A DNA stretch of 64,000 nt from Candidatus Ribeiella danica (GCA_016717335.1 JADKFS010000002.1:186001-250000); one strand, 5' to 3'. Shown: positions 33,460 to 44,125, numbered from the stretch's first letter. The notes: generated by a model not told the origin, from the letters alone. Numbers and translations: made by a program.

Positions 33460-34590
33460 TCAGGGCTTCACATACTGTGCGAAGAACTCGGCTATGCGCT
33501 TGAGATAGAGCTGGTTGGCCGCGCCCTGGAACGAGTGCGGCTGCCCCTCGTACTCGAAGTACTCGACCGGCTTGCCGGCCGCATGCAGGCCCGCCAGCAG
33601 ATCGCCCGGCCACTTGGCCGGGACCGTCTGGTCGGCCGCGCCCCAGTGGATCTGCACCGGCGCGGCCACGTAGCTCAGGTAGGGCAGCGGCGAGAGGCGC
33701 TCGTAGAGGTCGGGCGCCTGCTCCGGCGTGACCGGAAACTCGACGTCGACCCGGTCGATCACGCCGGTGCGGCGGCCGGGCGGCTGGCCGCTGCGGCTGC
33801 GCGCCCGCCCGACCCGAAACAGATAGTCCTCCACGATGTTCGACGAGGCCGGGGAGTAGATGACTGCCGCCGCAATCTGGTCGCTGACGACGATCGCTTT
33901 GGCGGTGATCGCCCCGCCGTTGCTGTGGCCCCACATGCCGATCTTGCCGGGCTGCGCCTCGGGCAGCCGCTGCGCCAGCGGGATCAGGTTCAGCGCGTCG
34001 ATCACGTGCCCGGCGCGAAACAGGTTCGGCGCGTCGTCCGAGCCGGCGTGCGAGCGAAAGTCCGGCGCCAGCGTGAGAAAGCCGCGATTCGCCAGGTAGT
34101 CTGCCGCGAGCTTGCTGCCGTTGCCGGTCTGGTAGACGTCGAGCGGATAGTAGCCGTGGTTGAGGACGATCACCGGGAACGGCCCGTCGCCGCTCGGGCG
34201 GTTGAGCATGCCGGTGATCCGCAGCCCGTCGCTCGGGTAGGCGAACAGGTAGCGCGTGAAGCGTGGGGTCTGCTCCAGCACGCGCACGATCTCGATCGCG
34301 CCCGCCGCGCCGTAGCTGCGGCCGCGCAGCCCCTCGATCGTGTAGGGCGCGTACTCCGCCCAGCGATCGGGCGTCGCGGTCGGCGCAAGCGTAGGCGCCG
34401 GCGTGGCCGCGAGCGTGGGCGCCAGCGCCGGGGCAGCCGTCGCAGCGGCGGCAGGCGTCGCCAGAATAGCCTGGCTCGTCGTCGGCGCGCTGGTGGGCGT
34501 GGGCGGCTCCGAGGCCGTCGCGCTACAGCCGGCCAGGGCGGCGAGGCAGATCAGAAGCGCGGCGCAGCGCCGCGCGGTTGGCTGGGTCAT
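33460..34590 (-). CDS. Alpha/beta-hydrolase lipoprotein (dienelactone hydrolase/prolyl-peptidase-like)
   Basis: The 376-residue protein has a lipoprotein signal (LLICLAALAGCSA) and an Ala/Pro/Thr linker (about 25-75). The alpha/beta-hydrolase domain has the oxyanion strand PVIVLNHGYYP, nucleophile Ser in GMWGHSNGGAI, an acidic residue after IHWGAADQTVPA and catalytic His in EGQPHSFQG. It is anchored outside the membrane and probably cleaves esters or peptides. An extended -10 (TG-G-TATACT at about 34628-34636, minus strand) lies about 40 bases before the ATG. The family is sure; the substrate is not. Confidence 0.88.
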   Translation of the reverse strand: MTQPTARRCAALLICLAALAGCSATASEPPTPTSAPTTSQAILATPAAAATAAPALAPTLAATPAPTLAPTATPDRWAEYAPYTIEGLRGRSYGAAGAIEIVRVLEQTPRFTRYLFAYPSDGLRITGMLNRPSGDGPFPVIVLNHGYYPLDVYQTGNGSKLAADYLANRGFLTLAPDFRSHAGSDDAPNLFRAGHVIDALNLIPLAQRLPEAQPGKIGMWGHSNGGAITAKAIVVSDQIAAAVIYSPASSNIVEDYLFRVGRARSRSGQPPGRRTGVIDRVDVEFPVTPEQAPDLYERLSPLPYLSYVAAPVQIHWGAADQTVPAKWPGDLLAGLHAAGKPVEYFEYEGQPHSFQGAANQLYLKRIAEFFAQYVKP

Positions 34591-34654
34591 CGGTCGAGCA
34601 CCTCGGCTATTGTAGGTTGGCCCTATCAGTATACCAGAGGTCGTGGGGCCTAGG

Positions 34655-35045
34655 CCTGCCCCCGGCCCCCGCCAGGTGTCTTTCCAGGGCGGCCCTGGTC
34701 ACCTGGTCAGCCTTTCTCCGGGGCACGGGTTCCCCCGGCCCCCCTCCGGCAAATAATCCCGAACCAGATGCAAGCATCGTGGCGCATGCCCATCAACATT
34801 CCTGAGGTGGCGGGTTGCAGCCCGGCGCGCCTGGATTCAGCCAAGGCATGCGCGTCAAACCTTGCAAATGAGGCGGCGTTCTTTTGGGGTCCAGGGGCGC
34901 AAGCCCCGGCCGGGGGGCGGCGGGGGTGGCGGCCCACCCCCGCCCGCGGGGGCACGGGGGGCGCGCAGCCCCCCGGACCAGCATGTGGGCGAACACTGTC
35001 CGCGGGGTCACGGGGGGCGCGCAGCCCCCCGCACAAGTGACACGG
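34655..35045 (+). repeat. Family B structured repeat (copy 4, plus orientation)
   Basis: One of the most complete copies: TTTCTCCGGGGC, CGGCCCCCCTCCGGCAAATA, GTGGCGCATGCCCATCAAC, GCGGGTTGCAGCCCG, CTGGATTCAGCCAAGGCATG, TTTTGGGGTCCAGGGGCGCA, then the G-rich and C-rich tail ending GCGCAGCCCCCCG. The 525-base gap 34591-35115 has no supported gene. Confidence 0.85.
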
Positions 35046-35115
35046 TGAGATGCTTTGTCTTGGCGCTGCTCTTGCATACAAGACCAGAGACACTCATAGA
35101 ACCGAGGTGAGACCC

Positions 35116-36063
35116 TTGAACCTAATCGATCTCTTGCTGATCCTGATCCTGCTGCTTGGCGCGGCCTACGGCTGGTGGCGCGGGCTCGCGCTCGGCCTGC
35201 TCGACGTCATCGGGTGGGTGGCGGGGCTGCTGATCGGGCTCAGGCTCTACGAGCCGGCGGCGATCTGGCTGGCGTCGCGCGCACCCTGGCCGGCGGTCTG
35301 GGATCGGCCGGTGGCCTTTCTGACGATCGCTATGCTGGCGAATGTCGGCATCGAGGTGGCCGGCTACGCGCTGGTCCGGCAGCTGCCGGGCGCCGTGCAC
35401 CGGCGGCCAATGAATCGCCTGCTCGGCGCGCTGCCAGGGCTGCTGAACGGCGCCGTCGTCGCCACGATCGCCGCGACCGCGCTGCTGGCGCTGCCGTCGG
35501 CCAGCCTGCGCGCGGCCACGCAGGAGAGCGCTGTCGCCGGCCAACTGACCGGCTACGCCGCGCGGGTCGACACGGCGTTCGAGCCGGTCTTCGGCGATGC
35601 GCTCGCGCAGACGCTTCCGATGGGCGAGCCGGACTCCGAGCAGGGCGCCGCGCTGCCGTTCACGGTCGCCGACCCGCAGCCGCGGCCCGATCTGGAGGCC
35701 CAGATGCTCGATCTCGTGAACCAGGAGCGCGCGCAGGCCGGCCTGTCGCCGCTCCGGCCCGACGCGGCGCTGACGGAGGTGGCGCGCGCACACTCGGCCG
35801 ATATGCTCAGGCGCGGCTACTTCGCCCACATCACCCCCGACGGCGTCGGCCCGTTCGACCGGATCAAGGGCGCGGGGATCGCGTTCCAGACCGCCGGGGA
35901 GAACCTGGCGCTGGCGCCAACGCTCCAGCGCGCCCACAGCGGCCTGATGCAGTCGCCGGGGCACCGCGCCAACATCCTGCGTCCTGAGTTCGGGCGCGTC
36001 GGGATCGGGATCATGGATGGGGGCGTGCGCGGCGTGATGGTGACGCAGCTGTTTCGCGACTAG
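35116..36063 (+). CDS. CvpA-like membrane domain fused to CAP/SCP domain
   Basis: The 315-residue product has four membrane helices in a CvpA/colicin V production-like domain (about 1-155): LLLILILLLGAAYGWWRGLA then GLLDVIGWVAGLLIG. A linker follows, then an extracytoplasmic CAP domain (about 190-315): LVNQERAQAGLSPLRPDAAL, ARAHSADMLRRGYFAH, TAGENLALA and SPGHRANILRPEFGRVGIG. These keep the CAP His/Glu positions. The start is TTG at 35116, with GAGGTGAG 5 bases upstream and helix 1 beginning at residue 2. An upstream ATG would fuse a repeat-derived peptide. The fusion suggests an envelope role, but no reaction can be named. Confidence 0.85.
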   Translation: MNLIDLLLILILLLGAAYGWWRGLALGLLDVIGWVAGLLIGLRLYEPAAIWLASRAPWPAVWDRPVAFLTIAMLANVGIEVAGYALVRQLPGAVHRRPMNRLLGALPGLLNGAVVATIAATALLALPSASLRAATQESAVAGQLTGYAARVDTAFEPVFGDALAQTLPMGEPDSEQGAALPFTVADPQPRPDLEAQMLDLVNQERAQAGLSPLRPDAALTEVARAHSADMLRRGYFAHITPDGVGPFDRIKGAGIAFQTAGENLALAPTLQRAHSGLMQSPGHRANILRPEFGRVGIGIMDGGVRGVMVTQLFRD

Positions 36064-36170
36064 AACCATCGCGTTCGCTCCAGTTGGTTGTATCCCCACG
36101 CGGCTGCCGCCGTTGAGGCGGCCGCCGCAACTTCTGTGCCATTTCTTTCAGGCAGCTTTGGTGGGCCGGC

Positions 36171-36303
36171 TCACCCCACCCCTGCCCCGCCCCTGCCAGG
36201 GGAGGGGGTTTCTTTTTCGTGGGTGTGGCGCGGCGGCTTTGCCGCCGCGCCACACCCACGAACGATCGCCCCCGCTCCCCGCGGGGGAGCGGGGGTAGGA
36301 GGG
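36171..36303. repeat. Family A three-hairpin element (copy 6)
   Basis: Arms TCACCCCACCCCTGCCCC and GGGGGTAGGAGGG. Central hairpin TTCGTGGGTGTGGCGCGGCG paired with CGCCGCGCCACACCCACGAA; third hairpin CCCCCGCTCCCC-GCG-GGGGAGCGGGGG. It lies in the 479-base gap 36064-36542, which has no other gene. Confidence 0.8.
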
Positions 36304-36381
36304 AAAACAGCCGCGCTGCATAGTGTCATCGTATCGCCCGCACATCGAATCAATTTAGCAAACCCGCTCGACAGCCGCAGA

Positions 36382-36390
36382 TGGTATAAC
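36382..36390 (+). promoter_or_regulatory. Extended -10 promoter element upstream of the sortase gene
   Basis: TG-G-TATAAC (-10 at 36385-36390) without a convincing -35. It would give a leader of about 145 bases. Confidence 0.4.
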
Positions 36391-36542
36391 GTGGCTGCCC
36401 ACTCGTGATCCCGACAGCCGGCGACGCCGGCCAAGCTATCTTCGGACACAGTGCCAGCCAGCCTTATTCCCGCCGTCCTATGGCCGCATCCAACTACGCG
36501 CCGCACCATCATGCAGTGGCCCGGCGTACGGGAGTGCCCTCA

Positions 36543-37247
36543 ATGCCAGCGCTTCGCCTCCGCCTGATCCCGATCGCCCTGCTGCTCTGCGCCTGCGCCG
36601 GCCAGCCCCAACTCGCGCATCTGGCCGCCGAGCAGCGGCCCGCCGCCAGGCCGCTGCCCACCGCTGCCGTCGTGCAGGCGCCGGCGCCGACAGCTAACCC
36701 AGCGGTGATCGACCAGCCCATCCTCGACGACATGGCGGCCACGGCGCGCGCGACCCGCCCAGCGGCGCCGCCCGCGGCGACCCCGCGCCCGGCCCGGCAT
36801 CGCGCGGCGACGCGCATCGTGATCGGCGACATCAAGCTCGACCAGCCGCTGCTGGCGGTCGGCCTGGACTCGCAGGACATCCCGATCGTGCCCAAGCACG
36901 AGCCCGGCTGGTACACCGACAGCGCGGCGCCCGGTCAGGGCGATAACGTGGTGCTGTGGGGCCACGCGCTGCGCTTCCGCGACAGCCCGGCCATCCCCGC
37001 GCCGTTCGGGCGGCTGAGCGAGCTCAAGCCCGGTGCCAGCATCGTGCTCTACGACGAGCAGGGCGCCGCGCACGCCTACGCGGTCGTCCAGCAGATCTGG
37101 GCGACACCCAACCAGGTCGAGTATATCCTGCCCCAGGGCCACGAGCGGCTGACGCTGGTCTCGTGCATCGGCGACCAGGTCGTGGCGAGCGATGGCTCCG
37201 TGGTCAATATGACCCACCGGCTGATCACGCTGGCCGACCCGATCTAG
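36543..37247 (+). CDS. Sortase-family lipoprotein
   Basis: The 234-residue protein has a lipoprotein signal (PIALLLCACAG) and an Ala/Pro-rich linker (about 25-95). A sortase beta-barrel follows, with catalytic His in VLWGHALRF, Cys in LTLVSCIGD and Arg in NMTHRLI (the final strand). The compact barrel resembles class E/F enzymes. Sortases normally join LPXTG-type proteins to the cell surface; no such substrate is visible here. The lipobox replaces the usual transmembrane anchor. The ATG at 36543 has GGGAGTG upstream. Confidence 0.82.
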   Translation: MPALRLRLIPIALLLCACAGQPQLAHLAAEQRPAARPLPTAAVVQAPAPTANPAVIDQPILDDMAATARATRPAAPPAATPRPARHRAATRIVIGDIKLDQPLLAVGLDSQDIPIVPKHEPGWYTDSAAPGQGDNVVLWGHALRFRDSPAIPAPFGRLSELKPGASIVLYDEQGAAHAYAVVQQIWATPNQVEYILPQGHERLTLVSCIGDQVVASDGSVVNMTHRLITLADPI

Positions 37248-37270
37248 CGGCCTATCGCATTGGCGACCGC

Positions 37271-37304
37271 TCCCTCTGCCCTCTCCCCGCTTGCGGGGAG
37301 GGGG
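37271..37304. repeat. Short family A form
   Basis: CCCTCTGCCCTCTCCCCGC followed by TTGCGGGGAGGGGG, a single hairpin. It lies between the sortase and NADH dehydrogenase genes. Confidence 0.6.
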
Positions 37305-37448
37305 TTTCACACGTGGCGTACCCCAGCGCCACTACCATTCTCCGCTTTGCACGGGCTATATAGCGGCGCGCCGGGGGGCGCGCGCGCTTCTTTGGCGCGC
37401 GCCTTGCTGTCTTGGAGATGGTTCAAGGTAGCGAAAGAGAATGCCGCT

Positions 37449-38795
37449 GTGAGTGATATCATACAGACAGCCCAGCCGGTCGCCGAGAAGCTGCACGAGC
37501 CGCTGGCCGACCCGCCGCGCGACCGGGCCGCGGCGCCGCGACCGGCCCGGCGCCCGCGCGTCGTGATCGTCGGGTGCGGCTTCGGCGGGCTCAGCGCCGC
37601 CAGGAAGCTGGCCGGCGCCGATCTCGACGTGCTGCTGATCGACCGCAACAACTACCACGGCTTCTGGCCGCTGCTCTACCAGGTGGCGACCGCCGGCCTG
37701 GAGCCCGAGGCGATCGCCTACCCGGCGCGCGCGATCGTCCGCAAGTACCCGAACGTCGCCTTTCTGATGGCCGAGGCGCGCGGGGTCGACTTCGCGCGGC
37801 GGCTGGTCCAGACCGACGGGCCGCAGATCCCGTACGACTACCTGGTGCTGGCGGCAGGCAGCGCCAACAACTACTTCGGCAACCAGGCCCTGGCCGAGCA
37901 GACCTTCGGCATGAAAGATATCGACGACGCCGAGCGGCTGCGCAACCACGTGCTCAGAGCCTTCGAGCAGGCGGTGCGCGAGCCCGATCCGCAGCGCCGA
38001 TCCGAGCTGATGACGATGGCGATCGTCGGCGGCGGGCCGACCGGCGTGGAGCTGGCCGGCGCCTTTATCGAGCTGATCCGCCACGTGCTGCGCAAGGATT
38101 ACCCGTCGCTCGACACTCGGCAGGCGCGCGTGCTGCTGATCGAGGGCTCGCCCCAGCTGCTGGCGAGCTTCCCGCCGCGGCTGCAGCGGCGCGCGCGGCA
38201 GCGGCTCGAGCGCATGGGCGTGCAGATTCTGCTCGGCAAGACGGTCGCCGCCGTCGAGCAGCGCCAGGTCACCCTCAAAGATGGCGACACGCTGGCGGCC
38301 GGCACAGTGGTGTGGGCGGCGGGCGTGCGCGCGGCCACGCTGGCCGACGCGCTCGGCGCGCCCCAGGCCCGCGGCGCGCGCGTGAAGGTCACGCCCGAGC
38401 TGCACCTGCCGGATCGGCCGGAGGTGTTCGTGATCGGCGACATGGCCTACCTGGAGGGCTTCCACGGCGACCAGCCCTACCCGATGGTCGCGCCGACGGC
38501 CATCCAGATGGGCGAGCAGGCCGTACAAAATATCGTGCGGGCGCGGCGCGGCGAGCCGCTGCGGCCATTTCATTATGTCGACAAGGGGCAGATGGCGACG
38601 ATCGGGCGGCGCGCTGCGGTGATGGATGCGTTCGGCGTCCAGCTCAGTGGCCGGCTCGCCTGGCTGGGCTGGCTGCTCGTCCACCTGATCCAGCTGGTCG
38701 GCTTTCGCAACCGGCTGATCGTCCTTGCGAACTGGGCTTATAATTACGTCACCTACGATCGCGGGGTGCGGCTGATCACCCGGCAGGATTGCTAA
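37449..38795 (+). CDS. ndh: Type II NADH dehydrogenase / NAD(P)/FAD-dependent oxidoreductase
   Basis: The 448-residue flavoprotein transfers electrons from NADH to quinone without pumping protons. The FAD site is VVIVGCGFGGLSAA (about 37-50), the NAD site is MAIVGGGPTGVELAGAF (about 190-206), and GDMAYLEG lies near 330. C-terminal hydrophobic and aromatic segments (WLGWLLVHLIQLVGFRNRL) probably anchor it at the membrane. The start is taken at GTG 37449, preceded by AAAGAGAA. The longer open frame upstream contains repeat-derived sequence. It precedes ftsH but is separated from it by a short family A element. Confidence 0.9.
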   Translation: MSDIIQTAQPVAEKLHEPLADPPRDRAAAPRPARRPRVVIVGCGFGGLSAARKLAGADLDVLLIDRNNYHGFWPLLYQVATAGLEPEAIAYPARAIVRKYPNVAFLMAEARGVDFARRLVQTDGPQIPYDYLVLAAGSANNYFGNQALAEQTFGMKDIDDAERLRNHVLRAFEQAVREPDPQRRSELMTMAIVGGGPTGVELAGAFIELIRHVLRKDYPSLDTRQARVLLIEGSPQLLASFPPRLQRRARQRLERMGVQILLGKTVAAVEQRQVTLKDGDTLAAGTVVWAAGVRAATLADALGAPQARGARVKVTPELHLPDRPEVFVIGDMAYLEGFHGDQPYPMVAPTAIQMGEQAVQNIVRARRGEPLRPFHYVDKGQMATIGRRAAVMDAFGVQLSGRLAWLGWLLVHLIQLVGFRNRLIVLANWAYNYVTYDRGVRLITRQDC

Positions 38796-38817
38796 TTGGT
38801 AGCGCTTGCGCGATAGT

Positions 38818-38866
38818 TCCCCCTCACCCCCTACCCCTGGCAGGGGCGGGAGCAGGGGGAGGGGGC
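38818..38866. repeat. Short family A form before ftsH
   Basis: CCCCCTCACCCCCTACCCC, hairpin CCCCTGGCAGGGG, then GGGAGCAGGGGGAGGGGG: closing arms with one hairpin. It lies about 40 bases upstream of the ftsH ribosome site. Confidence 0.7.
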
Positions 38867-38909
38867 GACTCAGCAACTGCGTGAGCCTGTACATGAGGAG
38901 GGGATGACG

Positions 38910-40961
<2,052 letters not shown>

Positions 40962-40990
40962 TCGGTAGTGTTCGCTGATCTGGCCCCCTT

Positions 40991-41020
40991 CCCCCGCTCC
41001 CGTGGCGACGAGAGCGGGGG
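40991..41020. terminator. Possible terminator hairpin after ftsH
   Basis: CCCCCGCTC pairs with GAGCGGGGG around a CCGTGGCGAC loop and is followed by ATTATCTTTGT. It also resembles a short family A form. Confidence 0.5.
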
Positions 41021-41047
41021 ATTATCTTTGTAAAAACCTACCCCCGA

Positions 41048-41330
41048 AAGATTCCCCGCCCCCCTCCGGCAAATAATCCCGAACCAGATGCAAGCAACGT
41101 GGTGGATGCCCAGCACCATTTCTACCGGACGAGTTCCATCCCGCCGTGCGTGAATTCAGCCAGGCATGCGCGCCAAGCGCTGAAGACGAGGCGGCGCTCT
41201 TTTTGGGCTCCAGGGGCGAAGCCCGGCCGGGGGGTGGCGGGCCCGGGGGGGGCGCGCAGCCCCCCGGACACGCTTGTGGGCGCGAGACACCCGCGGGGGC
41301 GCGCAAGCGCGCAGCCCCGCACGCGGCCAG
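41048..41330 (+). repeat. Family B structured repeat (copy 5, plus orientation)
   Basis: CCCCCCTCCGGCAAATAATC, ACCAGATGCAAGCAACGTGG, TGAATTCAGCCAGGCATGCG, TTTTTGGGCTCCAGGGGCGA, GGCCGGGGGGTGGCGGG, then CGCGCAGCCCCCCGGAC. The 477-base gap 40962-41438 has no other gene. Confidence 0.82.
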
Positions 41331-41438
41331 CCTGAGAGATCGTGTATACTATGGCGGCCCGACGCACAGCGATCAGGCGATGGGCGAGACGGCGGCGCGC
41401 TCCAGCGCCGCGCGATTCTATCGGCGAGGTTGATCACG

Positions 41439-41669
41439 ATGAGCGGCACATTGAAATGGCTCCACAACGCGGAGACCGACCAGTGGGAGGCGGACGCCGA
41501 GCAGTGGAGGCTGGGGGCGTACCAGAGTCTGTACTCCTCGGACTGGTACGGCTGGATTGAGCGGAAGGCCGCGCCGCAGGACCGCCACGAGAGCTATGCC
41601 TGCGCGTCGGCGATGGAGGCCCGCAAGTGGTGCCAGGCGGAGCTTGCGCACCTGTCGAAGGAAGACTGA
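41439..41669 (+). CDS. Small hypothetical protein (76 aa), operon partner of an M28 peptidase
   Basis: The product starts MSGTLKWLHNAETDQWEADA and is rich in Trp and Tyr (WRLGAYQSLYSSDWYGWIER). It has no signal peptide. GCGAGGT lies about 8 bases before the ATG, and a -10-like TATACT is at about 41346. The stop is followed after one base by the peptidase ATG, so the genes are translationally coupled and probably act together. No family is recognised. An in-frame upstream extension would read through family B sequence and is rejected. Confidence 0.65.
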   Translation: MSGTLKWLHNAETDQWEADAEQWRLGAYQSLYSSDWYGWIERKAAPQDRHESYACASAMEARKWCQAELAHLSKED

Positions 41670-41670
41670 A

Positions 41671-43620
41671 ATGTTTCATACCCTGCTTGCCACGCTCAAC
41701 GCCGAGGTCTCGGGCGACGCCGCCAAGCGCCTGGTCGCGCGGATCAGCCAGTGGCACCGCATCCAGGCCAGCCCGATGTACCGCGAGGCGGCCGAGTGGG
41801 TCGAGCACACGCTGCGGGGCTGGGGCCTCCCTGTGGAGCTGGAGCGCTTCCCGGCGCGCGAGGGGCAGTGGGCCTGGGGCGAGCCGATGTTCCAGGAGTG
41901 GTGGTGCGACGAGGCGACGCTGCACCTGCTCGAGCCCGGCGGCGAGCGTCGGCTGGCCGACTACCGCGCGGTGCCGCTCTCGCTCATGCCGCGCAGCGCC
42001 CCGGCCGACGGCGAGTTCGAGGTCGTGGCGGTCGAGGGCGGCGATAAGATCGAGCACTACGCCGGGCTGGACGTGCGCGGCAAGCTAGTGCTGACCCGCT
42101 CGCTCCCGATGTCGGCCCACCCCGTCGCGATCGAGCAGCTCGGCGCGGCCGGCCTGATCTTCGACGGCATGCGCAGCGTGCCCGAGGTCTGCCCGCCCGG
42201 CGACCTGCAGGACGACATCCAGTACGCCTCGTGGTGGTGGTGGGGCGGCGAGACGCGCGCGTTCGGCTTCGCGCTCAGCCCGCGCGTCGGGGCCGAGCTG
42301 CGCCGCAAGATCGCGCGGCGCGGCGAGCCGCTGCGGGTGCGCGCGCGCGTGCGCAGCCACTTCGCCGACGGCTCGATCGAGACCGTCAGCGCCTTCATCC
42401 CCGGCGAGACCGACGAGGAGGTGCTGATCACCGCGCACCTGTGCCACCCGGCGCCGTTCGCCAACGACAACGCCAGCGGCGCGGCGGCGGCGATGGAGGC
42501 CGCCCGCGCGCTGCAGACGCTGATCGGCGCGGGCAGGCTGCCGCGGCCCCGGCGCGGGATCCGCTTCCTGTGGATGCCCGAGATGACCGGCACCTACGCC
42601 TACCTGGCCGCCCACGAGGCCGACCTGCCGCGCACGGTCGCCGGCCTAAACCTCGACATGGTCGGCGAGGACCAGGAGCAGTGCGGCAGCTCGTGGCTGC
42701 TGATCCGCACCTCCGACGCCATGCCCAGCTTCGCCGCGCCGCTGCTGGAGGCGCTGCGCGAGGGCTACTTCGGCCAGGCGCACACCTTCAACGGCCAGGG
42801 CGAGTTCCCGCTGTTCCGCCACGCGGTGGTGCCGTTCTCGAACGGCAGCGACCACTACATCATGGGCGACCCGTCGGTCGGCGTGCCCTCGCCGATGCTG
42901 ATCCAGTGGCCCGACCGCTACTACCACACCACCGCCGACACGATCGACAAGGTCGACCCGGCCTCGCTGGCGCGCGCGAGCGCGCTGGCCGCGACCTACG
43001 CCTACTTCGTGGCCGGCGCCGGCCCGCGCGAGGCGACCTGGCTGGCGCGCGAGATGAACTACCGCTTCGAGCTGCGGCTGGCGCGCAAGCTGCAGAGCGC
43101 CGTGTCGGCCGCGCTCGGCGGCGCGCCGCCGGCGGGGCCCGCCTGGGATCGGCGGGTTGCGTTCCGGCTCGACCGCCAGGAGGCCGCGCTGGAGAGCCTG
43201 CGCCGGCTCGACCCGCAGATCGACCCGCAGCCCTGGCGCGCGGCGGCCCGCTCGATCGCCGAGGCGGCCTGGGCGCGCGCCAGCGACGTCCTGGGCGACT
43301 GGCGTATCGGCGAGGTCGATTCGCTCGAAGCTGCGGAGGCGCGGCTCGTCCCCGCGCGGCGCTACCGCGGCCCGCTCAGCCTGGGCACACACATGCGGCG
43401 GCTGCCGGCCGAGCAGCGCGACGCGGCCCGCGCGACGATCCGCGAGCACGGCGAGTTCATGGACCTGCCGGCCGACGTGGCGCTCTACTGGGCCGACGGG
43501 CGGCGCACGCTGGCCGAGATCCTCGACCTGACCGAGCTGGAGACGGACGTGCGCGACGCGGCGGGCCTGGCGGCCTACTTCAGGCTGCTGGCGCAGCTGG
43601 ATCTGGTGGAGCTGCGCTAA
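41671..43620 (+). CDS. M28-type aminopeptidase-like protein with PA-like insertion and C-terminal extension
   Basis: The 649-residue product has no signal peptide. A protease-associated-like region is visible (YAGLDVRGKLVL ... AIEQLGAAGLIFDG, about 130-175). The M28-type zinc site follows: His in LITAHLCHPAPFANDNASG (with the Asp), Glu in LWMPEMTGTY, Asp in VAGLNLDMVG and a final His in RYYHTTADTIDKVD. It resembles the DUF4910/aminopeptidase-like group. The last about 200 residues form a helical domain ending in a winged-helix-like WADGRRTLAEILDLTELE. The ATG at 41671 lies one base after the preceding stop. Confidence 0.85.
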   Translation: MFHTLLATLNAEVSGDAAKRLVARISQWHRIQASPMYREAAEWVEHTLRGWGLPVELERFPAREGQWAWGEPMFQEWWCDEATLHLLEPGGERRLADYRAVPLSLMPRSAPADGEFEVVAVEGGDKIEHYAGLDVRGKLVLTRSLPMSAHPVAIEQLGAAGLIFDGMRSVPEVCPPGDLQDDIQYASWWWWGGETRAFGFALSPRVGAELRRKIARRGEPLRVRARVRSHFADGSIETVSAFIPGETDEEVLITAHLCHPAPFANDNASGAAAAMEAARALQTLIGAGRLPRPRRGIRFLWMPEMTGTYAYLAAHEADLPRTVAGLNLDMVGEDQEQCGSSWLLIRTSDAMPSFAAPLLEALREGYFGQAHTFNGQGEFPLFRHAVVPFSNGSDHYIMGDPSVGVPSPMLIQWPDRYYHTTADTIDKVDPASLARASALAATYAYFVAGAGPREATWLAREMNYRFELRLARKLQSAVSAALGGAPPAGPAWDRRVAFRLDRQEAALESLRRLDPQIDPQPWRAAARSIAEAAWARASDVLGDWRIGEVDSLEAAEARLVPARRYRGPLSLGTHMRRLPAEQRDAARATIREHGEFMDLPADVALYWADGRRTLAEILDLTELETDVRDAAGLAAYFRLLAQLDLVELR

Positions 43621-43639
43621 GCCTGTGGGGCTGCGCGCC

Positions 43640-43975
43640 CCCGGTCTCTGGACAAGAGTCTTTCCGGGGCGCTGCGCCCCCGGCCCCCTCCGGCAAGGAA
43701 TGTCGTACCAATTGCATTATTCGTGGCGGATGCCCATCAGCACTCCTGCGAGGTGAATTGCAACCCATCGCGCCTGGATTCAGCCAGGCATGCGCACCAA
43801 GCATTACAAGTGAGACGGCATACTTTTGGGGTCCAGGGGCGCAAGCCCCGGCCGGGGGGCGGCGGGGGTGGCGGCCGCGGGGGCACGGGGGGCGCGCAGA
43901 CCCCCGCTAGCACTGTGGGTGCATCTCGCGCCGGGGTGTGGGGGCGCGCAGCCCCACGGAGGCAGAAGCACCCGC
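43640..43975 (+). repeat. Family B structured repeat (copy 6, plus orientation)
   Basis: TTTCCGGGGCGCTGCGCCCC, CGGCCCCCTCCGGCAA, GTGGCGGATGCCCATCAGCA, GCCTGGATTCAGCCAGGCAT, CTTTTGGGGTCCAGGGGCGC, and a G-rich tail. It lies between the M28 peptidase and the tRNA terminator; no other gene is present in 43621-43981. Confidence 0.85.
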
Positions 43976-43981
43976 AGGGCA

Positions 43982-44014
43982 AAGTAAAGCCGCCTGCCAA
44001 TATGGCAGGCGGCC
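43982..44014 (-). terminator. Rho-independent terminator of the tRNA-Ala pair
   Basis: On the minus strand, hairpin GCCGCCTGCCA-TAT-TGGCAGGCGGC (perfect 11 bp) is followed by TTTACTTTG. It begins 7 bases after the 3' end of the tRNA-Ala(GGC) gene. Confidence 0.85.
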
Positions 44015-44021
44015 TGTCTGT

Positions 44022-44097
44022 GGTGGAGCTGAGGAGGATCGAACTCCTGACCTCAACACTGCCAGTGTTGCGCTCTCCCAGCTGAGCTACAGCCCCG
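44022..44097 (-). tRNA. tRNA-Ala (anticodon GGC)
   Basis: The 76-base gene folds as a cloverleaf on the minus strand: acceptor GGGGCTG with CAGCTCC (one G-U), D arm GCTC AGCTGGGA GAGC, anticodon stem CAACA/TGTTG around CTGGCAG (anticodon GGC, reads GCC), T arm with GTTCGATCC, and an encoded 3' CCA. It is the second gene of a two-tRNA operon. Confidence 0.95.
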
Positions 44098-44125
44098 GGC
44101 GGCCCGATCGGGCCGTTGATGTCGA

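Noticed and set aside
34862..35110. Short ORFs with GGGGGGG-PPPP peptides, also at 8173, 43723 and 60588
   Set aside because: The shared peptide is simply the translation of the family B repeat; no start signals or conserved length.
37260..37448. N-terminal extension of the NADH dehydrogenase frame
   Set aside because: It translates a short family A repeat and intergenic DNA; GTG 37449 with an upstream ribosome site fits better.
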